Part shown: piece by piece, positions 24,601 through 37,235 of the stretch
How positions within the stretch are numbered: position 1 is the stretch's first letter
Layout: every line of letters starts with the position of its first letter
Assembly (NCBI GenBank): GCA_034766995.1
Contig: CM068315.1
Location: forward strand, 23,068,062-23,132,061
DNA: 64,000 nucleotides
Direction: 5' to 3'
Source: Acanthacorydalis orientalis
Taxonomy: Eukaryota; Arthropoda; Insecta; Megaloptera; Corydalidae
Program-made: the position numbers and the translations under genes
Notes under the pieces: model-generated
Told to the model about the DNA's origin: nothing
Database searches by the model: none
What the model saw: only the letters and a program-made list of their open reading frames with translations

Positions 24601-25305
24601 CGACGTTTATGATGAAGAATTCAATTTATTGAGCATAAATCGTTCTTTCAAGAATGACATTATTTATATCAAATACTGATGAAAAATTGTAAATATTTAT
24701 AATAAAAATGCGTTTTTTTTCATGATCATCTCCTATTATTCTATCAATAAAAACAATCAATAATATAGTCAAATAATAGATATAGTTCCAATTTCAATCA
24801 CTATTACTACATCCCTGCAATCGAAAAAAAATACTTTCTAACAACTATGCAAATACTACATTGTGTTCGTTGCATCTAATAAGAGTAAACTATGATGAAA
24901 TAACGTTCGCCATTAAAGTTCATGTTCTATTTTGTAACTTACATACAATACGGCCCACGTAAAACAAAACACAATAATTAAGATTCACAACTCCCCTGTT
25001 GTGTAAAATGCATATTTTCGAAAATTTATTATTATTATTATTACAATTGATTAAAGAACACGGTTGTAATGAGCCAAATGACTGTTTCTTGTAAAATAAA
25101 GTATTAGAAAATTTATTTTAGTATTCGCTACGATTTTATGACATACCAATATAACACATAGAAATTAAGAGATGTTCTTTTATTTAGTCTTCAGCATTGT
25201 ATCGATTATAAATTTCATACGATCTTTTTACAACCAGAAATCTTACAAAAAGTTTAAAAATAAATATTTACTATTGTTGAACAACAAAGTATATTCTTAT
25301 ATAAA
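24601..25305. other. No recognisable gene
   Basis: AT-rich sequence; a short (TTA)n run lies near 25025-25045. Confidence 0.6.
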
Positions 25306-25307
25306 TA

Positions 25308-26540
25308 AAGGATTTTCCAATATAGATATACATTTTTAAAAGGTTACATTTCATAGATGTAACAATGACAGTTGTATTTCTTTTGATATTTGCTAAATTT
25401 TGACATTGCGATTTTTAGTTATGGCTTCGTATACAACAAAACAACCCATTGAAATAATACAATTGAATTATGAAAATAGTCGTTATATAAAAAATACATT
25501 TCGTACATCATTTATTCTTGGCATACTCATCTACCTGATTTAACAATTCTTCAATTAGTGAGTAAATATGAAGAGCCTGGATCAGTTAGAGATAAAGAAA
25601 TACCAACACGTGTTTATAATGCTCGTTCTGAAGAAAACATTGACTTGATTCGTGAAAGGATGTACCGGAAGAGCCAAGAATTACAATTCCACGACACTCA
25701 CAAACAGCTACATTGTGTATTTTGTATAAAAATTTATTTCTGAAGGCTTATGAGGTTCAATTAACACAATAATTGATGCCAGTAATAGAAGATTTGTTAA
25801 CTGAATACTGGAACAACACGGTTTCTTCTAAAAAAAGTCATCTTTAGCGACGAAGATCATTTCGAACTCTCTGGATACGTTAATAAGCAAAATGTCCAAA
25901 TCTGGGGTGAAGAATAACTGGGATGATCGTTGAAAAGCTACTACATACAGAAAAGCGACGGTTTGATCCAGTAGAGTCATTGGTCCTTACTTTTTAGAGA
26001 ATCAGGACGGTAAAGCGATTACTGTGAACGGAGAAAGATAGCGAAACATGATTATCGATTTTTTGTGGGCAGAATTGGATGATATTAATCTGCAGGACAT
26101 GTGGCTCTAGAACCAAGGATGCAACAAACCACACAGTTGATGAAACAATTGATTTATTAAGAACAAAATTTCATGTTTGGGTTATTTCCAGAATGGAGCC
26201 ATTAATTACCCACAGAGATTCTGCGATTTAACACCGTTGCTCTCCTTTCTTTTGGATCATGATAAAGAACATGTGTACACCAATTTCCGACCTAAAATAT
26301 GAAATTCGAAGTATAATTAATGAAATAGAGCCTCAGTTGTGTAACGATGTTATTGAAAAATTTAACAAAAGAACGGTTATTTGTAAGAAAGCACACGTCG
26401 ATCACTTACACGATACTATCCTTACTCTGTAAAAATGGCATACCCCCAACTATTATTTGCCTTAAAAAAACTTAAAAGTTCAGAGTAAATTCTGTGTTTT
26501 ATTTCAAACTAAAAAAGTACGTCCTTATTGGAAAACCCTG
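25308..26540 (+). mobile_element. Mariner-like (DD41D-type) element, family B copy 1
   Basis: A 1233 bp element between TA duplications (25306-25307, 26541-26542). The ends are inverted copies, AAGGATTTTCCAATA on the left and GGAAAACCCTG preceded by TTATT on the right. The transposase begins MASYTTKQPIEIIQLNYENS near 25421. It continues with EEPGSVRDKEIPTRVYNARS near 25570, FSDEDHFELSGYVNKQNVQIW near 25850 (first Asp kept), a KDATNHTVDETIDLL segment near 26117 (second Asp kept but with a one-codon loss) and NYPQRFCDLTPL near 26208, ending HLHDTIL before 26430. Stops and frameshifts break it. A deleted copy of the same family is at about 35.85-36.34 kb. Confidence 0.85.
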
Positions 26541-26641
26541 TATTTATATTCTACATAATCATTTCTAAACGTAATTTGTTGAATGTCTGTGTACCAGGAT
26601 ATTAAGAACTTGTGTTACTTATCCTCGAGGTTAGTGTTTGA

Positions 26642-26674
26642 GAATTTTCTACGGCCAGTTTCGTCTTCTGACAC
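26642..26674. repeat. Copy of the arm of the 51.8 kb foldback repeat
   Basis: The stretch ATTTTCTAC...CAGTTTCGTCTTCTGACA closely matches both arms of the inverted repeat at 51816-51917, so it belongs to a dispersed family. Confidence 0.55.
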
Positions 26675-26734
26675 TCTCATCGATCTATATTGATTTAATG
26701 TTTACATATTTCTGACTGGTTACTTCGGATCCAT

Positions 26735-26812
26735 GTAGTGAAGCTAAGTGAGCTGTGTGCTAGACTCCAAACCCATGACCCATGTCGTTGGTTGTGAGTT
26801 CAGAAATTAGTC
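26735..26812 (+). repeat. tRNA-like SINE head (decayed)
   Basis: The run from about 26741 contains GTGCTAGACTCCAAACCCATGA, which resembles an anticodon arm, and 40 bases on GGTTGTGAGTTCAGA, resembling a B box followed by a T arm. This layout is common in tRNA-derived SINEs. It is too degenerate to be a functional tRNA. No 3' tail was delimited. Confidence 0.35.
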
Positions 26813-28675
26813 AGAGAACTAGATTGTTTAAAAAATACGGTGAGACAGAGATTGGACAGCTCCAGTCGCAAAAGAACCATGCGGGTTTTATCGATCGTAA
26901 TGTCCTAGGACTGTATTAAGGGATAGTTACTGTTTCTTGCCTTCTTGAGTTGTCGGGTGACAAACTTCTCGATTATTGAAAGATAGAGAGGTTTCGAGAT
27001 AGGGTAGCGTTAATCACAAATGTGTGTCGATGATGAAACAAAGCAATTTATTTTAGAACACTTGCATCCGTTTTATGGCCTGCGATTTAATGTCTCTAAG
27101 CTAAAGCTGTTTATATCGGTTGGCAGAGTATTATTACGCCTTTTCTATGTAATTTTCAGAACAAAACAAAAATAATGGAATTATATGGATTATTTATCTA
27201 CTCGTTTAATCATTTTATAAACTTATAGATTTTCCAGGATATTTAGTTTTTTGCTTTTATTTCATTTGTTTAAAATGTTATTATTTGTATAATTATACCA
27301 TGTGAATATTCTCAGATTAGAAACATTAAATCAGTACAGATCTATCTAGAGCCCGAACCGTTCGTAGATAACACTCGAACAGTGGCCTCAAGAAGAAGCA
27401 AGACAATTTTAAAACATTACACAGAACACCAAACAATGAGCATAAACAAACGTAAAATTGCATACTATAATTTATACAAAATATAAATCTAATCTTAAAT
27501 AAATTACAAGTTCAGTATACATTTTGTAACAGTTCAAAAAGCATGCTAATAGTATTAATTATAATTTTTGAGTCAAGGTCGATTAAACAAAAATACAATT
27601 ATCGAATCCTGATAACATTCAATAAATAGATCGTTTCACAAAACCAAACATTTTTATTAGTGATTTCAATGATCGGTTACAGTTCGTTAAACGCATATGA
27701 AAAGTTTAGTATACAGCTTGTAGTGTTTCAGTTAATTGCTTGAAATTTATAATTCAATCAAATATTTAAAATTAATGATTGAATTAAGTGCTTTATTTCA
27801 GTATCTACTATTTCAGTTTTCATTCATTTCATTTTAAATACTTGTCATTTAATTTAAAAATAATAAATTATCGTTATACAAAATGTATTTACTTTTATAA
27901 CTGTATACATATAATAAAAAATACAAAAGTCCATCGTCAAACCTACAAAAATTTAATACGTTTTTAAACGCATTTAAGTACCATTATGAATGAAAAATTT
28001 CCCTTGTCCACACTCGAGATATACGATAAATCAAACACGGGCATATCCATATACACATAATTTTTAATCACGGAATCTCACAGTGATATCTTTAGGCCAG
28101 AAAGAAAGTTCATGGAGCAGATGACAGCTATTTTACATTTATTTAAATGTTACGTTTTTATATGTAACGTTTATTAATATACCCTGAATAGTTATATGTG
28201 ACCCTCGAAGCACGAAATTAACCGAAAACAAATAAATAAATATGAATATAGAGGTAATAATTACTTGCTATCATGCCCTCGCGTCGAATAGAGACACTGT
28301 CAAGTCAGAATGGTTGCTCAAGGCTACAGATGAAGAGTCTCTATGTGTGTATGTGTGTGTGTGTGTGTGTGTGAACCTGTTGTGCATTTAAAAAAATCGT
28401 TTATTTTGTGATTTATAGATTGGTATTTAGAGTACCGGACTGGTGTGTGAGAAAATTTCTATATTTAGATTTTTTTAAAATACTTTGTAATAAAATAAAT
28501 ATACAGAGATTTAAAAATGTATATACACACTTTATCAGCCCATAACTCGATAATAATTTTTATTTTTCTGTTGGAAATTGGCGGTAATAATGAAAAATAC
28601 TAGACTTATATTTGTACAACGGAAATTTGCCTTATAAATAGAAAAATTTTAACGAAGTCTAAATACAGTTTCGGA
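26813..28675. other. No recognisable gene
   Basis: Mixed-composition DNA to about 27130, then AT-rich DNA. A (GT)n run lies at 28343-28373. No frame with motifs. Confidence 0.55.
28343..28373. repeat. (GT)n microsatellite
   Basis: About 30 bases of TG units with one TATG interruption. Confidence 0.95.
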
Positions 28676-28679
28676 TTGA

Positions 28680-29510
28680 ATGCTGAATCATCAAGCGTCT
28701 AGCAGTCTGAAGCGGATGGTACTGTAGAAAATGTACAGGCAAAGATCTGAAAGACCTCGCGCATCCACAAGTTACACGAGTCACAAGAGGTGCTAGCATT
28801 TTTCTGGCAAACATCAAGGAAATCTGTCCGACAAATGACTCCGTCTCCCAATCCAGTACGTATAACATTTAAATGCATGCTAAATGGTAAAACTAAATTA
28901 TAAAATAACACACAAGACTTGCATAATGATAATACTGATCGTCGAATTGTATTCTACGGGTAAAATTAAGAAAATTTGCAACGGATGCTCTATTTGTCTG
29001 TAAGATCGTTTGAAGCCATGAAGCAACACTCGAATGGTCCTCTACTTAATTACCATAAATGCTCGTATTGGAAAATCAAGAATTCACACATTATTCAAGA
29101 ACAAGATCTAATTTTGCTAAGCATTGGAGTTATATCATTCTTGGACTTAATTGGATCATTCTTTTTTGATACAACTATTACTGGTGCACATATACGAGTA
29201 CCTCAACTTATTTCAGAAATCAATGATTCCATATATTTATGAGCTATTGAAGGATGGCAATGAATTTTACTTTTCATACAACTGTCAGAACAACTGTCCA
29301 TATTTATCATACACACTTTCCCAGAGAGACGAATTAGACGAAGAGGCAGTGCCAGTATCCTCCATGTTCTCTAGATTTAACATCACTGGATTTTTTATTT
29401 ATAGAGATAAAATTTATGCTACAAATCCAGCAACTATAGCTGAATTGCGATACGTTATTAAAGAAAAATGTGCAGTAATGTCAAAAGATATTTCAGATGA
29501 TTAAGCTATT
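28680..29510 (+). mobile_element. Mariner/IS630-like transposase remnant, family F
   Basis: Parts in several frames are recognisable as a DDE transposase of the type with PFFFDTTVTGA and KDKVYATKPATIAEL blocks. These are NYHKCSYWKIKNSHIIQEQDL near 29050, GSFFFDTTITGAHI near 29151, EFYF near 29265, CSLDLTSLDF near 29370 and DKIYATNPATIAELRYVI near 29405-29460. The part around 28780-28860 (TSRKSVRQM) fits the helix-turn-helix segment. The second catalytic region after EFYF is scrambled. No terminal repeats were found. The element was related to Tc1/mariner and is dead. Confidence 0.7.
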
Positions 29511-30428
29511 CAGTTTGTTACTTTACAATGGCTTGGCAAGAAGAGAAAAAAGGCGACGACGAAGACGTGCGTGTGCGGAAGATGGGCACAATAACAAGAG
29601 ACCTGGACTGACATAATATATTCATCAGGGGGAGGGGTCTGACAATAGATATGTTTTTTTGGAACTTTTCCCAGTTTATCACGTAATATACATATTGTAT
29701 AATCAAACAAATGTAACATCAAGATATGACCTGATTATTTGGGGTGATGGGGTGCTGGGGTGACACATAGAATCTAAAGCAACCTATGTTCAAATCATGA
29801 CACGAAAACCACCAAAAAAATTCAGTTTGTGGACGATACCAACAATGCCTGCATGAGAATGAAAGATAATTTGAATATTTGAGTTAATGTATGCTTTTTT
29901 CTTTCGTATTTTTTCGTTATAAATTTATAGAATTGATTTTATAATAATAAACATAGAACTTATTAAAAATGAATGTGTGCATACACTTTTGTTTCGAAAC
30001 GATGTAATAATAAAATCATAAATATATAGACTTCAGTTGAAAATTATCCAAAAAAGAGCAGACAGTATAAATTAAAAAAGATAGATTACAGTTTTAAATA
30101 ATTTAAAGAAAACTTGTTTACCCAATATCATAGTCTTCAAATTAGTATCTTCAATATTTTGTCTGTAATTTGACCATGAACAATAATGCTTTGTTAATTC
30201 ACACTGATCGAACATAACTGTTCAATTATATACTTTTTGTAATATCTAAGAATCCAGTCAAATTATTTACTTATCTAAATAATAATTGATTAAAATTAAA
30301 ACGAATTTCCTGTTGGCATGTACTGTAATAAACAAACATTAAATTACAAATCCTTGTCTGTTTCTCAACATCACTGTTTATACAGTAGTAAAACGAAATA
30401 GCGGCCAGCGTTTGATATTAATCTATGT
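29511..30428. other. No recognisable gene
   Basis: A GC-richer stretch near 29530-29640 may be the 3' end of the preceding relic. The rest is AT-rich with nothing recognised. Confidence 0.5.
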
Positions 30429-30433
30429 ATGTT

Positions 30434-30529
<96 letters not shown>

Positions 30530-30598
30530 GTATGTATGTGTATGTATGTATGTATGTATGTGTATGTATATATATATATATATACACATACATATACG
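30429..30598. repeat. Compound (TA)n / (TATG)n microsatellite
   Basis: Two TA blocks separated by CATAATA, then TATG/TGTATG units, then TA again. Confidence 0.95.
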
Positions 30599-30896
30599 TG
30601 ATTCACTTACAGATTACACAGTAGTGGATTTCAAATATCGTTTAGCAGCGCACCTAAACGCACAAGAATGTTTTTACTATACTACAACGCAACACTACAT
30701 TTGCGACCTCTCCAGACCGAAAATCACTTTTACTGCTAATGGCAGAATGCAATAAGATTTTCTTTTGTAAATAGTGTCTCAAAGACTCCTTCGGTATGCA
30801 AATCTAAATATGTATATGCGAATGTTCGTAGAAAAACACGGCAAATAATTTTTGAGATTTTTATTCGACGTGAGGAACAAGTAGATGTGTACACAC

Positions 30897-31042
<146 letters not shown>

Positions 31043-31452
31043 CATGGATTATTGTAAATACATATTTTCTGCGTACTGAGACGCAATATACATATATTAC
31101 ATTTAATGTTTGTGTTAATAGGCATATCGATTATTCTTATATGTACATATGAAGAAAATAATAAAAAAAATGTTTCTACTTTATAGATAACAGAATAGAA
31201 CGACTGATATAAAATAAATACTATTTAATTACCGTATTAGTAGAGCTTATTCAAATTATTTAAAACATTATATTTTTTTTAACAATAAAAGAGATGTTTC
31301 CTAAGAAATATAGCTGACAAGAAACAACATCTACTGGAATGAAAATAAATGAAGAATGTTTCAAGAATGTACTTTTTCTATTTAACAAAATAGCGTTCTA
31401 TTTAATGTATAGCGTCTTCTTCAATTATCTGTTACTTGACACTAGATCTATC

Positions 31453-31659
31453 AAGGGGGTCAAATGACTTGTTCTGTTACTTCTTATAATCATTACTAAT
31501 TTCCAGTCACTTTTATTTTCTAATTTTTTTCTGATTTTCACTGAAATATCTAAATTATTAATTCTGTAAAGTAGTTTTCTTTTTTCTTGTTTTGTTTTTT
31601 TCTGTAAAATTTATATGTAGTATACATACATATACTGAAGTGAGTCATTTCAACCCCTC
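31453..31659. mobile_element. Possible short inverted-repeat element
   Basis: AAGGGGGTCAAATGACTTG at the left and an inverted AGGGGTTGAAATGACTCA at the right, about 200 bases apart, with no coding content. There is no clear target duplication. It may relate to the piggyBac debris just downstream, but that is inference. Confidence 0.35.
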
Positions 31660-31834
31660 ACGGAACGTAGGTAAACTTTTGATTTCAGAAGTTTCTCATA
31701 TTATTTCCGAATAGTTCAAATACTTTTTTGGAAAACTAAATATATTTTAGTACATATACGTTGTAAAACATTGCCAAAAGATACACGTGTTATTGTTAGC
31801 TCAATTGTTGCATTCTTCTTTTACTTTTTTCAAT

Positions 31835-32200
31835 CTTTTGCTTGTTTATAAAAACTAATAACTAAAAGAACTACTTTAGTTGATACCATTAGACAACATA
31901 AAAGAGAATTACCTAAAGCTACAAGAGTAAAGAAGGACAATATGTCTCGCCCCACGATAATTCTTTATAAATCAGAAAATTGTACTCTTACTATATATAA
32001 AAGTAAACTAAGTAAAAAAGAATTGTTATTGCGTTCAAAACATAAATCGGTCAAAATTGAAAAAGATGGTAATCGTTTGCCCTAAACTGCGGTATTTTAT
32101 AACAAAACCAATTTGGCGTAGATATGACAGACCAAATGGCTAGAAAATGTATTGTGAAAGCTGGATCCCGAAGATGGTTTTAAGAACCCATATTCCATTT
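31835..32200 (+). mobile_element. piggyBac transposase fragment
   Basis: Translation with a few frame changes gives LVDTIRQHKRELPKATRVKK, then MSRPTIILYKSENCTLTIYK, then LLLRSKHKSVKIEKDGNRLP, followed by FYNKTNL (stop) and TDQMARK...KAGSRRW. These are the ordered blocks of the C-terminal part of the piggyBac DDE domain, including the conserved Asp region before DQMARKY. The N-terminal part, the cysteine-rich tail and the terminal repeats are not seen. Two piggyBac-type MITEs at 10747 and 43735 have ends that such an enzyme class uses. Confidence 0.8.
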
Positions 32201-32249
32201 CCATAGATGCGGAGAGGTAGAATATACTGGTCGAATAATTTCACTTTAA

Positions 32250-32390
32250 ACAGAGTGGGATGAATGTTCGATTTAAATATTCAAGAGTTTCATCCAAATG
32301 AACACAATCCAAATTTTATTCTCCTATTAGTTTTGTCAATGAATTGATCCATTCTTGTTCATCAATCGGCCCAAAATAAACGTACTTTGT

Positions 32391-32395
<5 letters not shown>
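32250..32395 (-). mobile_element. RTE-like retrotransposon fragment
   Basis: On the plus strand it resembles 57350-57470 (shared blocks near TTTAAATATT, TTCATCCAAATGA versus CTTCTAAATGA, and TTTTATTCTCCTATTA). It corresponds to the linker just after the reverse transcriptase domain of the RTE-like element on the minus strand there. Confidence 0.6.
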
Positions 32396-32451
<56 letters not shown>

Positions 32452-32465
32452 TGAGAGAGAGAAAG
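32391..32465. repeat. (TA)n(GA)n microsatellite
   Basis: TA to about 32449, then GTGAGAGAGAGAAAG. Confidence 0.95.
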
Positions 32466-32869
32466 ATGAATAACTTACTCACGAATTGACTGACAAATAT
32501 TCCTATACATTCTGTTTATTTATTTAAATTATATATTTTTTTAAATTGTATAATAATTTCGTATTTCTTCTAGTCATGTTATTTATCATCACTACTCTGA
32601 GTGTAATATTTATTCTTCACACCATCTACTTTCCAAAAAGTCTGCCTGACATTCGAGGAGCACCCCAGTTTTTTACCGATTTGATAAATCTAGTAGAAAT
32701 TATTCATGTTAAGAATTTAATTATAGAGTTTACAAGATATATTCTTCTACAATTTCTTGTATCAAATCTACTGTCTTTTTGAAAATAAAATTTATTCTCT
32801 GGCTCATCGTTCATCTGGCATTATTTTCGTTTTTATAATTTTGTTCAACAGATTCACATGAATTCTCTT

Positions 32870-33720
32870 TTCATCTCACAAACCATAGCAAGATTTTTCG
32901 ACCAAACATTTTCAAGAAATCGTCTTTAAAATTCTTGGAGCTATGTGGATAAAAGCGTTCCAATCGAAACGCACATAACTGACAATCAAAAGCAATCGAT
33001 AAATATTTATTAAATATTTCTGACCAAAAAAATTTCGGTACGATTTGTGGGAGTAAAAAATAATCCGTTTGTGAAAATGAATTTAGTAACATTTTCTGAC
33101 CTGTTTTTGTCAAATCGATTCCTTAAATATACTTCCCATTAGTCTTGTATATTTTTATAAATTTCATTGTCAATTTTAGTAAGACCTGAAAACTTATTTG
33201 TTCTAAAACCCTTCTTAACACTTTTTTCCATATTTCTTCTTAAACTCTTTTTAAATACTTGTTCACTAATGTCATTATCAAAATATGGATTTTTTATATC
33301 GAACTCCAAGTTAGATATTAGGGTTTGATATTTGCTTTCTTTCAGTATACAGGTTTGTAAGTCTACCTACGCTACAATTAAAACACAATTTTCCTTGTGC
33401 TTGTTCCCTCTGAACCATTTGACAGTTTTCTAAAAATATTCAAAGATACCAGCATCGCCATGTTTTTCTTTCTTTTCCTTATGTTTATTTCGTTTTACTA
33501 ACGTAATCGTTTATTTTGACTGAAAATGTTGTTCCTATTCTTCGATTTTTACCTATTTCTCGTCATATAATTGTTTATTTTTTTACTTCTTACAAGCATT
33601 GATTTCTTTCCACATTTCTAGACTCTTTTCTGTTTCAGTAATATTCTGTTCAATGTAGTTATTCGTTTCGTCTACATCTGCCATTTCTTCACGAATATCA
33701 GTAGTCTCAATGGGTATTTT
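32870..33720 (-). pseudogene. Decayed coding region, family not recognised
   Basis: On the minus strand long stretches read as protein with few stops, using one main frame with shifts. They include DIREEMADVDETNNYIEQNI, TETEKSLEMWKEINACKK, ISNLEFDIKNPYFDNDISEQ, VFKKSLRRNMEKSVKKGFRT and NKFSGLTKIDNEIYKNIQD, rich in Lys, Glu, Asn and Asp. An open frame of 80 codons (32871-33113) continues in the shifted frame with FSQTDYFLLPQIVPKFFWSE. It looks like a former gene of a mobile element because piggyBac and RTE debris lie just upstream, but no domain is identified. Chance coding appearance in AT-rich DNA is possible. Confidence 0.4.
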
Positions 33721-34199
33721 ATAATTATCTGATTTTATTTAAATACATATGATTATCATGAAATATCTGAACAAATATATGAGTTGGCATATTTGTTACG
33801 ACCATTTTTGAAAACTTTCAAAACGAAACAACGATAAATTAACCGAATCGATGCAAATAAACAATTAGGAAGAAAACAATTAAGAAGATATAAAATGAAA
33901 CTCGATCAGTTACAGGATAATGATATGTAAATTAATAAGCGTACAGTCGAACTGCAATCGAAATCCACCTCCGTGTGTACAATAATATATGCAAACTACC
34001 TTTATGTAAAACACGTTTACAGTAAAACTAACTACAGTGTATACAGTGTTTTTATTTTTTGGAAAAAATAAATATTTTTCGAATCGAACACAACCTACAA
34101 ACAAGTAATTAATTTATTGTCATTCTGAAATTACTGACAATAAATTTTGTTAATTTCCAGGAAACCGGACACGTATGCGATGCTTCTCTCATCCCCACT

Positions 34200-34258
<59 letters not shown>

Positions 34259-34608
34259 TATACATATATATACATACATATAAATCGATTACAGTTTCGC
34301 GAGAACATACAGCAATAGAGACGCAAACTCTTTTATATCAATAAACACTTTTGCATGCGACGTGCTCGTATTATGAATGAAACACACGCAAACATTATAC
34401 ATCAAAAGGTAAACTGTGAACGTCATTGAAAGATCTTCTTCTTGTACACACAGAATATCTTTATACGAGTATTATTTATAGGTACGGGGTTCTGTTTTTG
34501 AAAAAAATTAATGCATTTGTACGTGGACAAACACATGTTTGTATATGGTTACGTATCTGTGTGTGTGTATAACGCAACCGAAAATATCTACTTTTGAAAG
34601 CTCTTCTA
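33721..34608. other. No recognisable gene apart from a microsatellite
   Basis: AT-rich sequence with a (TA)n/(TACATA) tract at 34206-34282. Confidence 0.55.
34206..34282. repeat. (TA)n microsatellite with TACATA units
   Basis: About 45 bases of TA followed by several TATATACA units. Confidence 0.95.
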
Positions 34609-34609
34609 C

Positions 34610-35703
34610 TAGATCGATGAACAAATAATTGCGGATTTTGTCATTTTAAGTTTGGCGCCGATTTTTCTAGTTACCGTTATCTTTTGTTATATTCATGTGA
34701 TACATCAATGTAAACAATGAAATTAGCATTACTGATTTCGGCGTATGAGTTTCGTAAAGCAACAGAAACTGCTTGAAATATCAAATTTGTTTTTGGCGAA
34801 GAGTCAATTAGTGAACATGCAGCTCAAACAAAAGCCTCGATGATGAGAAGAGTTGCGGACGTCCTTCAGTTACACACAATAATGATTTAAAAACAATTAT
34901 TGGAACGGATCAATGTAAAACAACTAGACAGGTGGCAGAAGTACACAATTTTGACCATCCAACAGTTGTTCGACATTTAAGCCTAATTGGAAAAACGAAA
35001 AAGGTGGATGAATGGGTGCTGTATGAATTTGCTCTGCGCTTCTTTTGTGTAATAAAAATGATCCCTTTCTTAATCGCATTGTAACATGTGATAAAAAGTG
35101 GATTCTCTACAACAATCGAAAACGTTCACCACTGTGGACAGACTGAGGAGAAGCGCCAAAACAGTTTCCTAAACCGAAGCTTCATGAAAAAAGATTATAG
35201 TCAACGTTTGGTAGTCGGCAAGTGGCATCCTTCACTGCAACATCATAAATCCTAGTGAAGTTGCATCATTTAGGGCCAGCATTAGTCAATCGAAGAGGGC
35301 TAATACTTCTATATGACATCGCCCGACCACACGTCACACCAATGACTTTAAAAAAATTAAATGAACTTCGTTATGAAATCTTACCTCACCCAAATTATTC
35401 ACGATACCTGTCTCGGACAAATATTTAAGTAATAATATTAAGTATAATATATTTAAATATTTAAGTAATTTCCTACGAGAAAAGGTTCTCAAAGATCAAG
35501 CGTCAGCTCAAAGCGCTTTCGACGAATTCGTTAATTCCAAGACTCCAGAATTATATTATATTAATAAACAAACTTGTTTCCCGTTGGAAAAAATGTGTGC
35601 ATACCAATGGTCTTCATTTTGATTAATAAATATAATTTTTAACTGATGTATGCGTCTTTATACTCGGTACGTAAAATCCACAATTATTTTTACACCAACC
35701 TTA
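34610..35703 (+). mobile_element. Mariner-like element M1 copy 2, full span, broken transposase
   Basis: The left end (AACAAATAATTGCGGATTTT near 34619) and the inverted right end (AAAAATAATTGTGGATTTTA near 35690) form mariner terminal repeats. It belongs to the family of the element at 1-743. The N-terminus is shortened: the leader joins directly to YEFRKATETA near 34748. Recognisable parts are TTRQVAEVHNFDHPTVVRHL near 34922, VTCDKKWILYNN near 35087 (first Asp kept), LYDIARPHVTPMTLKKLNEL near 35311 (second Asp kept) and EILPHPNYSRYLSRTNI near 35379, where the third position is Asn. A short tandem block follows at 35425-35470. Stops and frameshifts are present. Non-functional. Confidence 0.87.
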
Positions 35704-35849
35704 ATATTCAATTCAATTAATATCAATTAAATAAGTAATTGTTTTCAAATGAACTTATTGCCATGATGAAAATTAAGAAACCGGTTTAAATAGACCTAAC
35801 AGTATTTCAAGATGTCTCTGTAACAGTAATTCAATATTTCAAGATGAAT

Positions 35850-36344
35850 TTGCACTGAAATTTCAAGTTCCCTTATTGTAAAGACTAGTTGGGGTTGTGT
35901 CATTTATAAATGAAAAAAAAATCGTTTGTAACCGCCGTGTGCTTCCTTACAAGTGGCCATTCTTTTGTTAAAATTTTCAATAATAGCCCTACACAACTAG
36001 GACATTATCTCCTCACCAATTACTCTTTGTATTTCATCTCTTAGGTCGGAAATTATTTTAGGATTATTGGCGTACACATGTCTTTTAATGACCCCAAAGA
36101 AATAGTCCAACGGTGTTAAATCGTAGGATATCGATGGCCAATTAATAACGAAATGTACTTTTTATAGAACGATGATTTTCATAATACAACTGTATTGTTT
36201 CACTGCGTTGTTTTGTTGTATAAGAAGCTGTAACTAAAAATGGCAACGTCAAAACTTAACAAATGTCGAAAAAATACAGCTGTCAGTTTGACATTTGTAC
36301 AATATAACCTCTTAAAAAAGTAGCGTCCCTATTAGAAAACCATT
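35850..36344 (-). mobile_element. Family B element with internal deletion
   Basis: Minus strand. The 5' end at 36344 (followed by TA at 36345-36346) reads GGTTTTCTAATAGGGACG, like family B at 25308. The N-terminal trace TASYTTKQRSETIQLYYENH joins, around 36145, directly to the catalytic-end trace (a WPSISYDLTPLDYF-like stretch). It then runs through KR...YANNPKIISDLRDEIQRVIG to a C-terminus. About half of the transposase, including the first two Asp residues, is missing. The 3' terminal repeat is not evident, so the lower limit is approximate. Confidence 0.75.
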
Positions 36345-36460
36345 TATGACAGTACATCTATCTAATTTATATTATTTTCTCCTTCTTACGTGTTCTCTGT
36401 ATTGCATCTTGCAAATACTAACTGAATTCCAATACTTATACTGTATATTTTTTTCTTTTA

Positions 36461-36606
36461 CAAATGAATTTTCTTTTCACACCAATATTTTTTATTCAAA
36501 AAATTAATGTCATTTTCGATTGTACTTTATATTGACAATTAAAAATCATAATTGATTGAATATTTTTGATAAAAAAAATATTGATGTGAAAAGAGAATTC
36601 ATTTAT
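36461..36606. repeat. Foldback (inverted repeat) about 145 bp
   Basis: The left arm at 36461-36502 (CAAATGAATTTTCTTTTCAC...) and the right arm at 36563-36606 (...GTGAAAAGAGAATTCATTT) are imperfect inverted copies of about 42 bases around a 60-base loop. A similar GAATTCATTTACAAAAGTGA patch occurs near 2838. It is probably an old MITE. Confidence 0.5.
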
Positions 36607-37235
36607 AAAAGTGAATTTATACACATTAAAGAATTGTTTTTCTGTTTCTTTTACTTTCAACACCTGACTAGTTAATAGTACATGTTATAAAATTAAAATT
36701 CGTTTGAGTATAACATTTTTACAACCGTTTTACTCTTGCACCATAAATAAATTTAATAATACACTACGGTATTTACGCGAATAGACCAATTTTATCACTA
36801 CTTTGCGCACAGAGCAATATAAATTACAAATTACAGTGCAACTTGTGCTCCTGATTATACAAAAAAACGAATACTGTAAAACCAGTCTGATAAATGTAAA
36901 CATTAATAACGACAATCAATAAAATATTGAAAAATGTAATTATTTTTACAGATATTATACTCCTATGTTTCTCTTTCTTTATACCTCAATTTATAAATGC
37001 ATACATACACAAACTGTAGTTATGTATATAAATATTATGATATTTATCATGCGATATGAATCGCAAATACGAACTTTAATATAAATGTTTACAGGAAAAT
37101 GTTTAAGTGCGACAATTAGTAACCTTCAGACGATGAATAAAAGTTCAACTTCTCTCGATCTCTTCATGGGTAAATTTGTATATTTTTAACTTTTGAATAC
37201 TTTTAACTTAACATATTTTATTTCACTAAAATATA
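36607..37235. other. No recognisable gene
   Basis: AT-rich sequence; nothing recognised. Confidence 0.55.

Noticed and set aside
26735..26812. A functional tRNA gene
   Set aside because: The cloverleaf cannot be completed and the A box is degenerate; a SINE head is the better reading.
28659..28911. Two overlapping minus-strand frames of about 70 codons
   Set aside because: Antisense to the plausible N-terminal part of the family F transposase relic.
32546..32782. 78-codon plus frame with hydrophobic start
   Set aside because: Hydrophobicity is expected from AT-rich codons. No signal peptide cleavage context and no relation to the neighbours. It may be antisense to the unidentified decayed coding stretch.
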